From Lachnospiraceae bacterium UBA7196 (GTDB lineage Bacteria > Bacillota > Clostridia > Lachnospirales > Lachnospiraceae): 64,000 bases of DNA. This document shows positions 42,548-50,860 of this stretch, in pieces; positions within the stretch are counted from its first letter, which is position 1; each line of letters begins with the position of its first letter. A program made the position numbers and the translations under genes. A model generated the notes under the pieces. That model did no database searches. It was given only the letters and a program-made list of their open reading frames with translations, and was not told the DNA's origin. The stretch is from contig DKUU01000001.1 in NCBI GenBank assembly GCA_002490835.1, forward strand, positions 1-64,000, given 5' to 3'.

Positions 42548-45088
42548 ATGAAAAGAGCGATTATAAAAGGGGTTCTGCTCGGCGTGGTCTTTGCTGTCGC
42601 GCTGATGATCCTGAGTACCGTGATGAATCAGGGGAATACGGATATGACGACCGAGATGGGGGAGGCAACCTACCCGGTGCTGTCCATGTCGCTTGGGACG
42701 CACAGGGTGGGGTGTCTGCATGGTTATGCCCAGCCGATGGACTGTGCCTATCTGCGGGACAATCTGTATCCTGTGAGCGAAAACCGCAGGATCAACATGC
42801 GCATGGAGACTTATGGGAGCAAGATCGGGGAGATTGCCTTTGAGGTGAGGAGTCTGGACGGCGAGAGACTGGTGGAAAGTACGCCGGTGACGGACTACGA
42901 GGAAAAGGACGATGTGATCGATTTTGAGATCATCTTAAAGGATCTGATCGAGAATAACACGGAGTATATGCTGGTCTTTCTGGTCACACCGAAGGAGAGT
43001 GTGCCTATCCGTTACTATTCCCGTATCATCTTAAGCGATTCTTTGCATATCCTTGAAAAACTGGATTATGTAACGGATTTTCACGAGCGTACTTTTGACA
43101 GGGAGGCGGCTGCGGAGCTGACAAAATATTTGGAATCCAATGCCGAAGGCGACAATACGACGTTTCACAAAGTGACGATCCATTCCAGTTTTAATCAGGT
43201 GACGTGGGGAGATCTGGGGGTGAAGGAGGCGTCGAAGCCGGTCGTGACCATCAAGGAGCTGACGGAGCAGACAGGCTCCTTTACGGTAGAATATCTGGCA
43301 TCTGTTAGAGACGGGAAAAAAATTGAATATTATCGTGTAAACGAATACTACAGGGTCCGCTATACACCGGATCGCATGTACCTTCTGGATTTTGAAAGGA
43401 CGATGGAGCAGGTATTTGACGAGGAGGCGGAGGTTTACGTCAACGATAAGATCGTATTGGGAATCACAGGAGATCAGGTGACTCTCAGGGAGAGCGACGG
43501 CGGCAACGTATTTGCTTTCACGGTGGCGGATAAACTCTACAGCTATAATGTGACGGACAACAGGCTGGCGCGACTCTTTAGTTTCTATGGCAATACAGAG
43601 GGACTGGCGGATGCAAGGAGTTCCTATAACAGGCATGACGTACGCGTGCTGTCGGTAGACGAGACGGGAAATATCTTGTTTTTAGTCTACGGCTATATGA
43701 ACAGAGGACGGCATGAAGGCGGCGTGGGCGTGGTCATTTACGCTTACAACAGCGTGACGAATACAGTGGAGGAGATGGCATACATCCCCTATAACAGATC
43801 CTATGAACTGTTAAAGACGGATATTGACAAGCTTTCCTACATGAGCAGGATGGGTATCTACTATTTTATGCTCAACGGCAGCGTCTATGCGGTGGATGTG
43901 CGCTCCGTCTCCGTGCAGACCCTTGTGACGGGGCTTAAAGAGGGAAGTTATCATGTGTCGGAGTCCAATAAAATGCTGGTATGGCAGGAGGGAGACGATG
44001 TCTATGCAGCTAAGGATCTGATCTTAATGAATCTGAACACCCAGACCCAGACGCGGATTCCTGCGGGAAGCGGCGAATATATCTCGGTAGTGGGCTTTAT
44101 GGATGAGGATCTGATCTATGGTCTGGCCAGAAAACGCGATGTCAGGGAGAACAGGACAGGTATCACCACCTTTCCTATGTACTGCCTGAAGATTCAGAGC
44201 GACGACGGCAGCGTCCTGAAAACATATCGCAAGGAGGGCGTCTATGTGGTGGACAGTGAGATCACTGAGAATCAGCTTACGCTCTCAAGGGTGGTCTACG
44301 ATGAGGAGAATGACAGTTATACGCCGACGGCGGATGACCAGATCATGAATACGGAGGCGGTAAAAACCGGCAGCAATTCCCTGCATTCTGTGGTTACGGA
44401 AACCTACGAGACCATTTATCAGATTGCAGTGAAGGATGAGATAGACAGTAAAACACTGGTGCACCTGACCCCCAAGGAAGTTCTTTTCGAGGGCAGCCGC
44501 TCTGTGAGGGAACTGGAGACGGGCGCCGTGGAAAAAAGATTTTATGTGTACGGCAAGGATGGCATAGAAGGTATCTATGTCAATCCCGGTAAGGCGGTGG
44601 AACTGGCCTACCGTAAGGCCGGTGTGGTGGTAGATGACGATGGCGATTATGTCTGGAGGCGCGAGACCAGAAGCGTCAGGAATCAGATCATGGCCATCAC
44701 GGAAGACGAAGCGACAGAAACAAAGAGTTCCCTCGCCGTTTGTCTGGACACGATCTTAAAATTTGAAGGTATTTCCAGAAATACGCAGCTGCAGCTAAAT
44801 CGGGGAGATACGGTTTTTGACATTTTGGAGAAGGATCTGCCAAACGATACGATTCTTGATCTTTCCGGCTGCAGTCTGGATGCCGTCTTGTATTATGTGA
44901 ATAAGGATATCCCGGTGCTGGCTACGCTTGCAGACGGGAATGCGGTGCTGATCACGGGATTTAATGAGCTGAATATCGTGGTCATGGACCCGGTGGCGGG
45001 GACGCTGGAAAAGAGGGGCATGAACGATTCTACGGAGTGGCTTTTGGAGAACGGCAATCAGTTTATCGCCTATATCAGGAAAGAATAG
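42548..45088 (+). CDS. Membrane-anchored protein with degenerate C39-like domain
   Basis: An 846-aa extracytoplasmic protein of unknown function, held by an N-terminal membrane helix (about 5-25). Residues about 40-250 form a beta-rich region. About 300-620 has repeated short strands of beta-propeller type (VFAFTVADKLYSYN, SVYAVDVRSVSVQTL). The last 130 residues look like a C39-like peptidase fold, with a helix KSSLAVCLDTILKFEGIS and strands IPVLATLADGNAVLITGFN and VVMDPVAG. The catalytic Cys position is not Cys and the His position is Asn, while the Asp is kept, so it is likely non-enzymatic, perhaps a binding domain. It ends at a shared terminator. Confidence 0.75.
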   Translation: MKRAIIKGVLLGVVFAVALMILSTVMNQGNTDMTTEMGEATYPVLSMSLGTHRVGCLHGYAQPMDCAYLRDNLYPVSENRRINMRMETYGSKIGEIAFEVRSLDGERLVESTPVTDYEEKDDVIDFEIILKDLIENNTEYMLVFLVTPKESVPIRYYSRIILSDSLHILEKLDYVTDFHERTFDREAAAELTKYLESNAEGDNTTFHKVTIHSSFNQVTWGDLGVKEASKPVVTIKELTEQTGSFTVEYLASVRDGKKIEYYRVNEYYRVRYTPDRMYLLDFERTMEQVFDEEAEVYVNDKIVLGITGDQVTLRESDGGNVFAFTVADKLYSYNVTDNRLARLFSFYGNTEGLADARSSYNRHDVRVLSVDETGNILFLVYGYMNRGRHEGGVGVVIYAYNSVTNTVEEMAYIPYNRSYELLKTDIDKLSYMSRMGIYYFMLNGSVYAVDVRSVSVQTLVTGLKEGSYHVSESNKMLVWQEGDDVYAAKDLILMNLNTQTQTRIPAGSGEYISVVGFMDEDLIYGLARKRDVRENRTGITTFPMYCLKIQSDDGSVLKTYRKEGVYVVDSEITENQLTLSRVVYDEENDSYTPTADDQIMNTEAVKTGSNSLHSVVTETYETIYQIAVKDEIDSKTLVHLTPKEVLFEGSRSVRELETGAVEKRFYVYGKDGIEGIYVNPGKAVELAYRKAGVVVDDDGDYVWRRETRSVRNQIMAITEDEATETKSSLAVCLDTILKFEGISRNTQLQLNRGDTVFDILEKDLPNDTILDLSGCSLDAVLYYVNKDIPVLATLADGNAVLITGFNELNIVVMDPVAGTLEKRGMNDSTEWLLENGNQFIAYIRKE

Positions 45089-45095
45089 AACACAA

Positions 45096-45118
45096 GGGCG
45101 TACCTAAAAGATACGCCC
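45096..45118. terminator. Bidirectional terminator between convergent genes
   Basis: GGGCGTA (45096-45102) pairs with TACGCCC (45112-45118), followed by CTTATATTTTT on the plus strand. It terminates the 846-aa gene and lies over the stop codon of queT on the other strand. Confidence 0.75.
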
Positions 45119-45643
45119 CTTATATTTTTCCAAAACATGCAGCAATATCATCCCCAAGATTCCGCAGGAGATCACTTCCCCCGCGCCCACGGTCATGGCA
45201 TAAAAGGTGAAGTATTGGGGAAGAGTGCCGCCGTTTCCATGCAGTCCGTAACCGTAGATCAGGATCAACGGCACGATGATCATATTGGCGAGGATCGGAC
45301 AAATGGGCGCGCACCACTTCCGTCTGCGCAGGGCGTAGGTGCCGAGCGCGCCCAGCAGCGTAGCCAGAGAACCAAAAATAATATCAGGCAAAGCGCAGCC
45401 CGTGAGTATATTGCTTAAAAGGCAGCCGATAAACAGCCCCGGTATGGCGGCCGGCGTAAAATAGGGCAAAACGGTGAGCGCTTCCGAGAAGCGGACCTGA
45501 ATAGCGGAGTTGGCCAGACCGAAAGCATTTGCAATGTAGGTCAATACGATATAGAGGGAAGCGATCATGGCTGCCTGCGCCAGAATGAGCGTACGTGAAT
45601 ACGCGGGTTTCAAAGAAACCGTGTTTGTTTGATGTGTGTTCAT
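45104..45643 (-). CDS. queT: QueT-family queuosine precursor transporter component
   Basis: A 179-aa membrane protein, the substrate-binding S component of an energy-coupling-factor transporter, probably for preQ1/preQ0 or related queuosine precursors. About five to six helices; the SAIQVRFSEALTVLPYFTPAAIPGLFIGCLL segment is typical of QueT. A preQ1-I riboswitch lies directly upstream and AAAGGAG precedes the ATG, which strongly supports the substrate. The ECF energising subunits are not in this window. Confidence 0.93.
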   Translation of the reverse strand: MNTHQTNTVSLKPAYSRTLILAQAAMIASLYIVLTYIANAFGLANSAIQVRFSEALTVLPYFTPAAIPGLFIGCLLSNILTGCALPDIIFGSLATLLGALGTYALRRRKWCAPICPILANMIIVPLILIYGYGLHGNGGTLPQYFTFYAMTVGAGEVISCGILGMILLHVLEKYKGRIF

Positions 45644-45654
45644 GAAATTGTCTC

Positions 45655-45700
45655 CTTTAGTTTTGTTTTACGTCAGGAAGGTCTCGAACTGACGTGAATC
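45655..45700 (-). promoter_or_regulatory. preQ1-I riboswitch controlling queT
   Basis: On the minus strand stem ACGTCAG (45689-45695) and CTGACGT (45670-45676) encloses a 12-nt loop beginning TTCGAG, followed by the A-rich tail AAAACAAAACTAA. This is the class I preQ1 aptamer layout (stem, UUC-AG loop, A-tail ending CUAA). The tail runs straight into AAAGGAG, so ligand binding would hide the ribosome site. Upstream of a QueT gene this is the expected context. Confidence 0.85.
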
Positions 45701-45728
45701 AAGGGATTATCCAACTCCCCAAAGAATT

Positions 45729-45756
45729 ATTATACAAAGAATTGAGTAAAAGTCAA
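45729..45756 (-). promoter_or_regulatory. queT promoter
   Basis: TTGACT (45751-45756) and TATAAT (45729-45734) with a 16-nt spacer on the minus strand, about 35 nt before the riboswitch stem and only 9 nt beyond the end of prs. Confidence 0.85.
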
Positions 45757-45764
45757 GTTTGCAG

Positions 45765-46955
45765 TTAGGATTCCAGCTCCCCCGCATGATACCGTGTAAC
45801 AATAGACTGAATTCGCTCCACAGGGTTCAAAAGATCGCTGATGGAAGCGTCGTGATTTAAGGTGTCGATGATGTAGGCGATATATTTGCTCATATCGCAG
45901 TCGATATACCATTCTCTGGAAAGCAATTCCGGTGTCTGATAAATCAGGTTTGTGGTCAGCACGCGGCAGATGGTTCCTTCTTCGTACGCCTTGTCAAACT
46001 TTTCCAGTCCGGCCGTAAAAAGGCCGAAGGTGGAAAAGACAAAAATTCTCCCTGCCTTGCGCTCTTTTAACGCCTCCGCCACCTCTAAAACGCTATCGCC
46101 GGAGGAGATCATATCGTCGATGACGATCATGTCTTTGCCTTCCACATTGCTTCCCAGAAATTCATGGGCAATGATGGGATTCCGGCCGTTTACGATCTGC
46201 GTGTAGTCGCGTCTTTTGTAAAACATACCCATATCGAGGCCCAACACGTTGGCAATGTAGATAGCGCGGTTCATGCCGCCCTCATCCGGGCTGATGACCA
46301 TCATGTGATCGTTGTCGATCCGCAGGCCTTCCACATGGTTTAAAAGGCCTTTGACAAACTGGTAGGCGGGCTGCACCGTCTCAAAGCCGTGCAGGGGGAT
46401 CGCATTCTGCACGCGGGGATCGTGAGCGTCGAAGGTGATGATATTGTCCACGCCCATATTTACCATCTCCTGCAAAGCCAATGCGCAGTCTAAAGATTCT
46501 CTGGCGGAGCGCTTGTGCTGCCTGCTCTCGTAGAGGAAAGGCATGATGACCGTGATCCGTCTCGCCTTACCGCCGACGGCGGCTATGATGCGCTTTAAAT
46601 CCTGATAATGGTCGTCGGGCGACATATGGTTTTCATGACCGCATAAAGAGTAGGTGAGGCTGTAATTTGCCACATCCACCAAAAGATAGAGATCAAAACC
46701 GCGTACGGATGTTTTGATCACGCCTTTTCCTTCGCCGGAACCGAAGCGCGGAACGGCGGCTTCCAGTATGTAGGTGTCGCGCTGATAACCCGAAAAGGCG
46801 AGGGAGTCCTTGTGTTCGCTCTCGCGCTCGGTGCGCCATTTTACAAGATAATAATCTACTTTTTCGCCAAGCTTCTGACAGCCCTTTAGGGGGATCATCC
46901 CCAGAGAGCCTACGGGTATCGTTTCGAGATTTCTTTTTTCCTCGCGTCTGTTCAT
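45765..46955 (-). CDS. prs: Ribose-phosphate pyrophosphokinase family protein
   Basis: Makes phosphoribosyl pyrophosphate from ribose 5-phosphate and ATP. The 396-aa protein is longer than the usual 310-320 and belongs to the clostridial long form. VIDDMISSGDSVLEVAEALK is the PRPP-binding loop, and MPFLYESRQHKRSARESL the flexible catalytic region. The ATG at 46955 is 8 bp after the dnaI stop with GTGAGG upstream, so it lies in the dnaD-dnaI-prs transcript. Some long forms are divergent and their activity is assumed. Confidence 0.88.
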   Translation of the reverse strand: MNRREEKRNLETIPVGSLGMIPLKGCQKLGEKVDYYLVKWRTERESEHKDSLAFSGYQRDTYILEAAVPRFGSGEGKGVIKTSVRGFDLYLLVDVANYSLTYSLCGHENHMSPDDHYQDLKRIIAAVGGKARRITVIMPFLYESRQHKRSARESLDCALALQEMVNMGVDNIITFDAHDPRVQNAIPLHGFETVQPAYQFVKGLLNHVEGLRIDNDHMMVISPDEGGMNRAIYIANVLGLDMGMFYKRRDYTQIVNGRNPIIAHEFLGSNVEGKDMIVIDDMISSGDSVLEVAEALKERKAGRIFVFSTFGLFTAGLEKFDKAYEEGTICRVLTTNLIYQTPELLSREWYIDCDMSKYIAYIIDTLNHDASISDLLNPVERIQSIVTRYHAGELES

Positions 46956-46963
46956 GAAAAGCC

Positions 46964-47935
46964 TCACTTTCTGATCTGCTGCCGCTTTTGACACATGCGG
47001 ATATCGGGGCCTGTGAGTTTGCATACTTTGAAATGACTGGTAATACGGGAAAAAATGCGGTCGGAGTACCGGTCCTGCAATTCCCGCAGGGAAAGGTTCG
47101 TGGAAATAATGACTGCTTTTTTGCCAAGACCGCGCTCATTTAAGAGAGAGAAGAGCTGGGAGACGGTGAATTGGTTCGTAAGTTCCGTACCCAGATCGTC
47201 AATGATGAGCAGATCGCATTGATAGAGGTCGGCATAGGCGTTTTTGCGTTCTTCCCGGTTTTTGGAGTCAAAGGCAGCAGCCGATAGCATATCAAATAAG
47301 CCCGCGGCGCTGAAATAGATCACGGCATGTCCCGTGTCGATCAGCTCTTTGGCAACGCAGCCGGAAAGAAAAGATTTTCCCGTACCCACTGTACCATAAA
47401 AAAAGAGATTGTGGTAGTCGGAATCGAAATTTTTGACAAAATCCCTACAGGTTTCTACAGCTTTCTCGAAATGAGAGAGATCCTCGCCCGTGTGATATTC
47501 GTAGGAAAGGTGAGAAAAATTATTATTCTGCAGCATTTCTGCAATGCCGGACTGCTCGTAGAGAAGGGTGATCTCCGCCTGTTTGAAGCAGTGGCACTTT
47601 ACGCCCTCACGATATCCGGTATCCTGACAGTCAGGACACACAAAAGGAGGTTCTAAATAGTCTTTGGCAAAGCCGGCGTCTGCAAGAAGCTGTTCCCGTT
47701 TCGCACGTAAATTCTTAAGGGATTCCCGCAGGCTTTGCAGTGCGCCGTCATCCCCGTCCAAGAGTTTCTTCCCCTGCGAGACAGACAGGGAAGCCGTCTC
47801 GTCTTCCAGCCTGCGGTAGTCGGGGATGAGGTTGTATACGCGTTCGCGCCGGTTTTCCAGCTCGCGGCGTCTTTTTCGCTGCCTTTCTTCATATTGATGA
47901 AGGATCTGGTCATATTGCGCGTTTGTCAGCGGCAC
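46964..47935 (-). CDS. dnaI: Primosomal DnaI/DnaC-like helicase loader
   Basis: AAA+ ATPase that loads the replicative helicase, 323 aa. An N-terminal coiled coil (about 10-90) is followed by a zinc-binding knuckle C100, C103, C114, C116, then Walker A GTVGTGKS (181-188), Walker B LLIIDDLG and a sensor arginine region with DRIFSRI. It is 37 bp downstream of dnaD, matching the usual DnaD-DnaI partnership in primosome assembly. Confidence 0.94.
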   Translation of the reverse strand: MPLTNAQYDQILHQYEERQRKRRRELENRRERVYNLIPDYRRLEDETASLSVSQGKKLLDGDDGALQSLRESLKNLRAKREQLLADAGFAKDYLEPPFVCPDCQDTGYREGVKCHCFKQAEITLLYEQSGIAEMLQNNNFSHLSYEYHTGEDLSHFEKAVETCRDFVKNFDSDYHNLFFYGTVGTGKSFLSGCVAKELIDTGHAVIYFSAAGLFDMLSAAAFDSKNREERKNAYADLYQCDLLIIDDLGTELTNQFTVSQLFSLLNERGLGKKAVIISTNLSLRELQDRYSDRIFSRITSHFKVCKLTGPDIRMCQKRQQIRK

Positions 47936-47972
47936 GGCGTTCTCCTTATTTCTATCAGATCAAAAATGGTTT

Positions 47973-48980
47973 TTAGTTGCTTAAAATTTCCTGCTCCAGC
48001 GCGTCGAAATCGTAATTGTTCTGCGCAAACTGGTTGAATTTATTAGCAGGTGCCTGTCTGCGGCCGATTTTGGTACGACGGTGGTCGGCGTCCAGTGCTT
48101 TGATGTCGTTTTTGTGATGCACACCGATGCTGTACCAGCGTTTGAGGATGCTCTCCGCATATTCAAAGCGGTGGCTGTCCGTGGCCAGAACGGTGCGCTC
48201 GCAGGCGTCAAGGATCACGTCCGTTTCAAAGCCGTAAGTCTTTTGCCAACGTTCTATATAGGAAGCTTCCGTGTCCGTGGGCGTGGTATTTTTTCCGAGC
48301 GCCCGCATGATCTCGTAGAAAGAGCGGTCGTATTTTCCGGCCAGAGCCGCCGCCTGTTTCGGCGTGGTAATGCCATGCTCTGCCCAGCTGATCGCCACTT
48401 TTTCTATGTAGCGGAAGTCCCGTTTTCCCCGGTCAACGCAGTATTGGAGCAGATAGTCCGTCAGGTCTTCGGAAAAGCCGAGCCTGTCCATGATAAAGAA
48501 GATGGTGCGGACGTCTCCCGCGCTCAGGGGTTTTTTCAGATATTGTTCCGCCACGAAAAGAAGCCTCGCGGCGTTCTCATCGGCCTTGAAAGCCCGCAGT
48601 TCGTCTGCAGAGTAGTTGGGCTTGTCGTAGGTCGCCAGTGCGGCGGTCTCAGCGCCCGCCGTAATGGACAGCATATCCGCGCCGGCATTCGAGTCCAGAA
48701 GATGAATGCCGGTGATATTTTTATGTTCGTCGCAGTCCAAGGTAAGAAGGTGCTTCTTCTCCCAATATTTCAAGGCGCGCAGTACGTCCTTTTCCGTATA
48801 ATTGAACTTGTCGGCAATGTCGCTGATGCTCGTGCCGAGTCTGGCGCTCATCATACGGATCAGATAGAGGTAAATCTTTAACTGTGCGTCGTTTGCTGAC
48901 TGCATATAGTCGTCGATGAAACGGTTGGAAATCACCGTGGAATCTGTGTAGTTGTCCTGATAGATCGTCAGAAAACCCAT
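47973..48980 (-). CDS. dnaD: DnaD/DnaB-type replication initiation protein
   Basis: Primosome remodelling protein, 335 aa. The N-terminal winged-helix part (about 1-110, SNRFIDDYMQSANDAQLKIYLYLIR) and tandem DnaD-like domains (about 130-210, PLSAGDVRTIFFIMDRLGFSEDL; about 220-310 ending YAESILKRWYSIGV) are clear. The start at 48980 is chosen by family N-termini and a GAGGG about 11 nt upstream. The 237-bp gap before it contains DnaA boxes, so DnaA control is plausible. Confidence 0.92.
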   Translation of the reverse strand: MGFLTIYQDNYTDSTVISNRFIDDYMQSANDAQLKIYLYLIRMMSARLGTSISDIADKFNYTEKDVLRALKYWEKKHLLTLDCDEHKNITGIHLLDSNAGADMLSITAGAETAALATYDKPNYSADELRAFKADENAARLLFVAEQYLKKPLSAGDVRTIFFIMDRLGFSEDLTDYLLQYCVDRGKRDFRYIEKVAISWAEHGITTPKQAAALAGKYDRSFYEIMRALGKNTTPTDTEASYIERWQKTYGFETDVILDACERTVLATDSHRFEYAESILKRWYSIGVHHKNDIKALDADHRRTKIGRRQAPANKFNQFAQNNYDFDALEQEILSN

Positions 48981-49101
48981 TATTTTGCGTCCCTCACTTC
49001 GAAAATCACTATAGGGAGTATAGCATCTCTTTGGCAAAAAGGAAATGTACAAACTGTAACAAACGGATAAGCGTACATTCATCCATGACGGCTTTCCGCT
49101 A

Positions 49102-49217
49102 TGTGGATAATGTGGACAGGTCGCGGGAAGGCCATAAAACCGCCGGATCTCTTCCACAAAAATATCCACAGAAAAAGTTGACCGTTAGGGGTTCTTTTCT
49201 GTGGATATTGTGAATAA
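49102..49217. promoter_or_regulatory. DnaA-box cluster upstream of dnaD
   Basis: Two sites fit TTATNCACA exactly on the minus strand: 49102-49110 (TTATCCACA) and 49209-49217 (TTATTCACA). Two more differ by one base: ATATCCACA at 49162-49170 (plus) and at 49200-49208 (minus). A degenerate fifth lies at 49111-49119. The dnaA gene is not here, so this is probably regulatory or a DnaA-titration site rather than the main origin. Confidence 0.6.
49161..49209 (-). terminator. 15-bp inverted repeat, probable murC terminator
   Basis: AATATCCACAGAAAA (49161-49175) and TTTTCTGTGGATATT (49195-49209) are perfect inverted repeats with a 19-nt loop. On the minus strand the hairpin comes 9 nt after the murC stop and ends in TTTTTG. 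The same arms contain two DnaA-like boxes, so the element may serve both purposes. Confidence 0.6.
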
Positions 49218-50597
49218 TTATTTCTGTAACAGGGTTTCGCCGATTTTTACGACATCACCCGCACCCATAGTTATCAACAGATCATCCTTTGTGCAATTTT
49301 TTAGAAGAAATTTTTCTATCTCCTCAAAGGAGGGGAAGTAGTGGCAGGAGTGTCCATGGGAGAGGATCTTTTCCTGCAGGGTTTTCGCGCTGACGCCCAG
49401 CGTATCCTTTTCTCTCGCGGCGTAGATATCTGCGAGGACGATCTCGTCGGCGAGAGAGAGGGCGGCGGCGAACTCATCTAAAAAAGCGACGGTCCGCGTG
49501 TAGGTGTGGGGTTGAAAGACGCACCAAACCTTTTTGTGAGGATATTTTGCCGCGGCGTTTAAGGTGGCCCGAATCTCCGTGGGATGGTGGGCATAATCGT
49601 CAATGATGTTGACACCGTTCACCTGACCCTTATATTCGAAGCGTCTCTCTGAGCCCTCGAAGGCGGAAAGACCCGCAGCCGTCACGGAATCGGAAATGTG
49701 CAGGTATTTTGCCAGCGCGATGGAGGCCAGCGCGTTGGCGATGTTATGCGCCCCGTGTACCTTCAGGGAAAAGACGCCTGCCGGTTCGCCCTTTTGCAGC
49801 AGCCGGAAAGTGGGACAGCCGTCTTCGCTGAAAGTGATCCCGGACGCGCTGTAGGTAAATTCCGGAGAGGAGCCGTAGGTGATGACTTCACAGGACAGCC
49901 CTTCGGTGATCTCTTCCACATCCTTGATATCGCCGTTGATGATGAGCGCGCCGTCAGGCGGTAGAAGCTTGGCGAAACGGTGAAAAGAGCTACGGATGTC
50001 GGCAAGGTCCTTGAAGAAATCCAGATGGTCTTCTTCTATATTAAGAATGATTCCGATCTTGGGATAAAAGTGTAAAAAGCTGTTGGTGTATTCGCAGGCT
50101 TCCGTCACAAAAAGATCGGAGCTGCCTATCCGTATGTTGCCGCCGATCGGATGGTAAATGCCGCCGATGGATAAAGTAGGGTCCGTCTTGGCGGTCAGAA
50201 GGATCTGAGAGATCATGGAAGTCGTGGTAGTCTTGCCATGGGTGCCGCTGACGGCGATTGGTACTTTATAGTTTTTCATCATCTGTCCCAGAAGTTCCGC
50301 TCTGGTCAGAGTGGGTATGCCGCGTTCTTTGGCGGCGATCAGTTCCGGATTATCGCTTTTGATCGCGGCGGTATAGACCGCAAGATCGATGTCTCCGGAA
50401 AGATTCTCCCCGCGCTGTCCGTAAAAAATGCGGGCGCCTTTTGTCTCCAGTTTACGCGTCAGATCGGAAGGAGCCCGATCTGAGCCGGATACTGTAAAGC
50501 CTTCCGTCAGCAGGATCTCGGCAAGGCCGCTCATACTAATGCCGCCGATTCCGATAAAATAGACGGAGATCGGATCGTTAAAATTGATCTGGTACAT
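49218..50597 (-). CDS. murC: UDP-N-acetylmuramate-L-alanine ligase
   Basis: Adds L-alanine to UDP-MurNAc in peptidoglycan precursor synthesis, cytoplasmic, 459 aa. VYFIGIGGISMSGLA is the Rossmann nucleotide loop, VSGTHGKTTTTSM the ATP P-loop, and VTEACEYTNSFLHF and DDYAHHPTEI are Mur ligase signatures. Normal length. It is followed by the inverted repeat and DnaA-box region, and read divergently from glgC. Confidence 0.97.
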   Translation of the reverse strand: MYQINFNDPISVYFIGIGGISMSGLAEILLTEGFTVSGSDRAPSDLTRKLETKGARIFYGQRGENLSGDIDLAVYTAAIKSDNPELIAAKERGIPTLTRAELLGQMMKNYKVPIAVSGTHGKTTTTSMISQILLTAKTDPTLSIGGIYHPIGGNIRIGSSDLFVTEACEYTNSFLHFYPKIGIILNIEEDHLDFFKDLADIRSSFHRFAKLLPPDGALIINGDIKDVEEITEGLSCEVITYGSSPEFTYSASGITFSEDGCPTFRLLQKGEPAGVFSLKVHGAHNIANALASIALAKYLHISDSVTAAGLSAFEGSERRFEYKGQVNGVNIIDDYAHHPTEIRATLNAAAKYPHKKVWCVFQPHTYTRTVAFLDEFAAALSLADEIVLADIYAAREKDTLGVSAKTLQEKILSHGHSCHYFPSFEEIEKFLLKNCTKDDLLITMGAGDVVKIGETLLQK

Positions 50598-50788
50598 GGG
50601 GTATCTCCCTTTTTACATTTTTTACTATTATTATACTCATTTCCTGAAAAAAAACCAACCTAAAACTTATATAGATAAAAGTAACAAAGAGATTGAAAAT
50701 TATTTTATTTTATTGTATATTATTAATATACCCGTTTGGCTGAAAACAGAAAAATCTTGTAAAATATATTCAGTTTTCAGGCAGATTG

Positions 50789-50797
50789 TGGTATACT
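50789..50797 (+). promoter_or_regulatory. Extended -10 promoter of glgCD
   Basis: TGGTATACT at 50789-50797 is an extended -10 element; the -35 region is poor (TTCAGT at 50769-50774). The start would lie about 55 nt before glgC. The rest of the 50598-50860 gap is AT-rich with no other feature seen. Confidence 0.5.
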
Positions 50798-50860
50798 TTA
50801 CTTATGGATAGGCTTTTTGTATTAAAATATATAAATTTTTAAGAAATAGGGGTGATAAAG

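Noticed and set aside
49102..49217. Reading the DnaA-box cluster as the chromosomal origin
   Set aside because: No dnaA or dnaN is adjacent and there is no clear unwinding region; a regulatory role is more economical.
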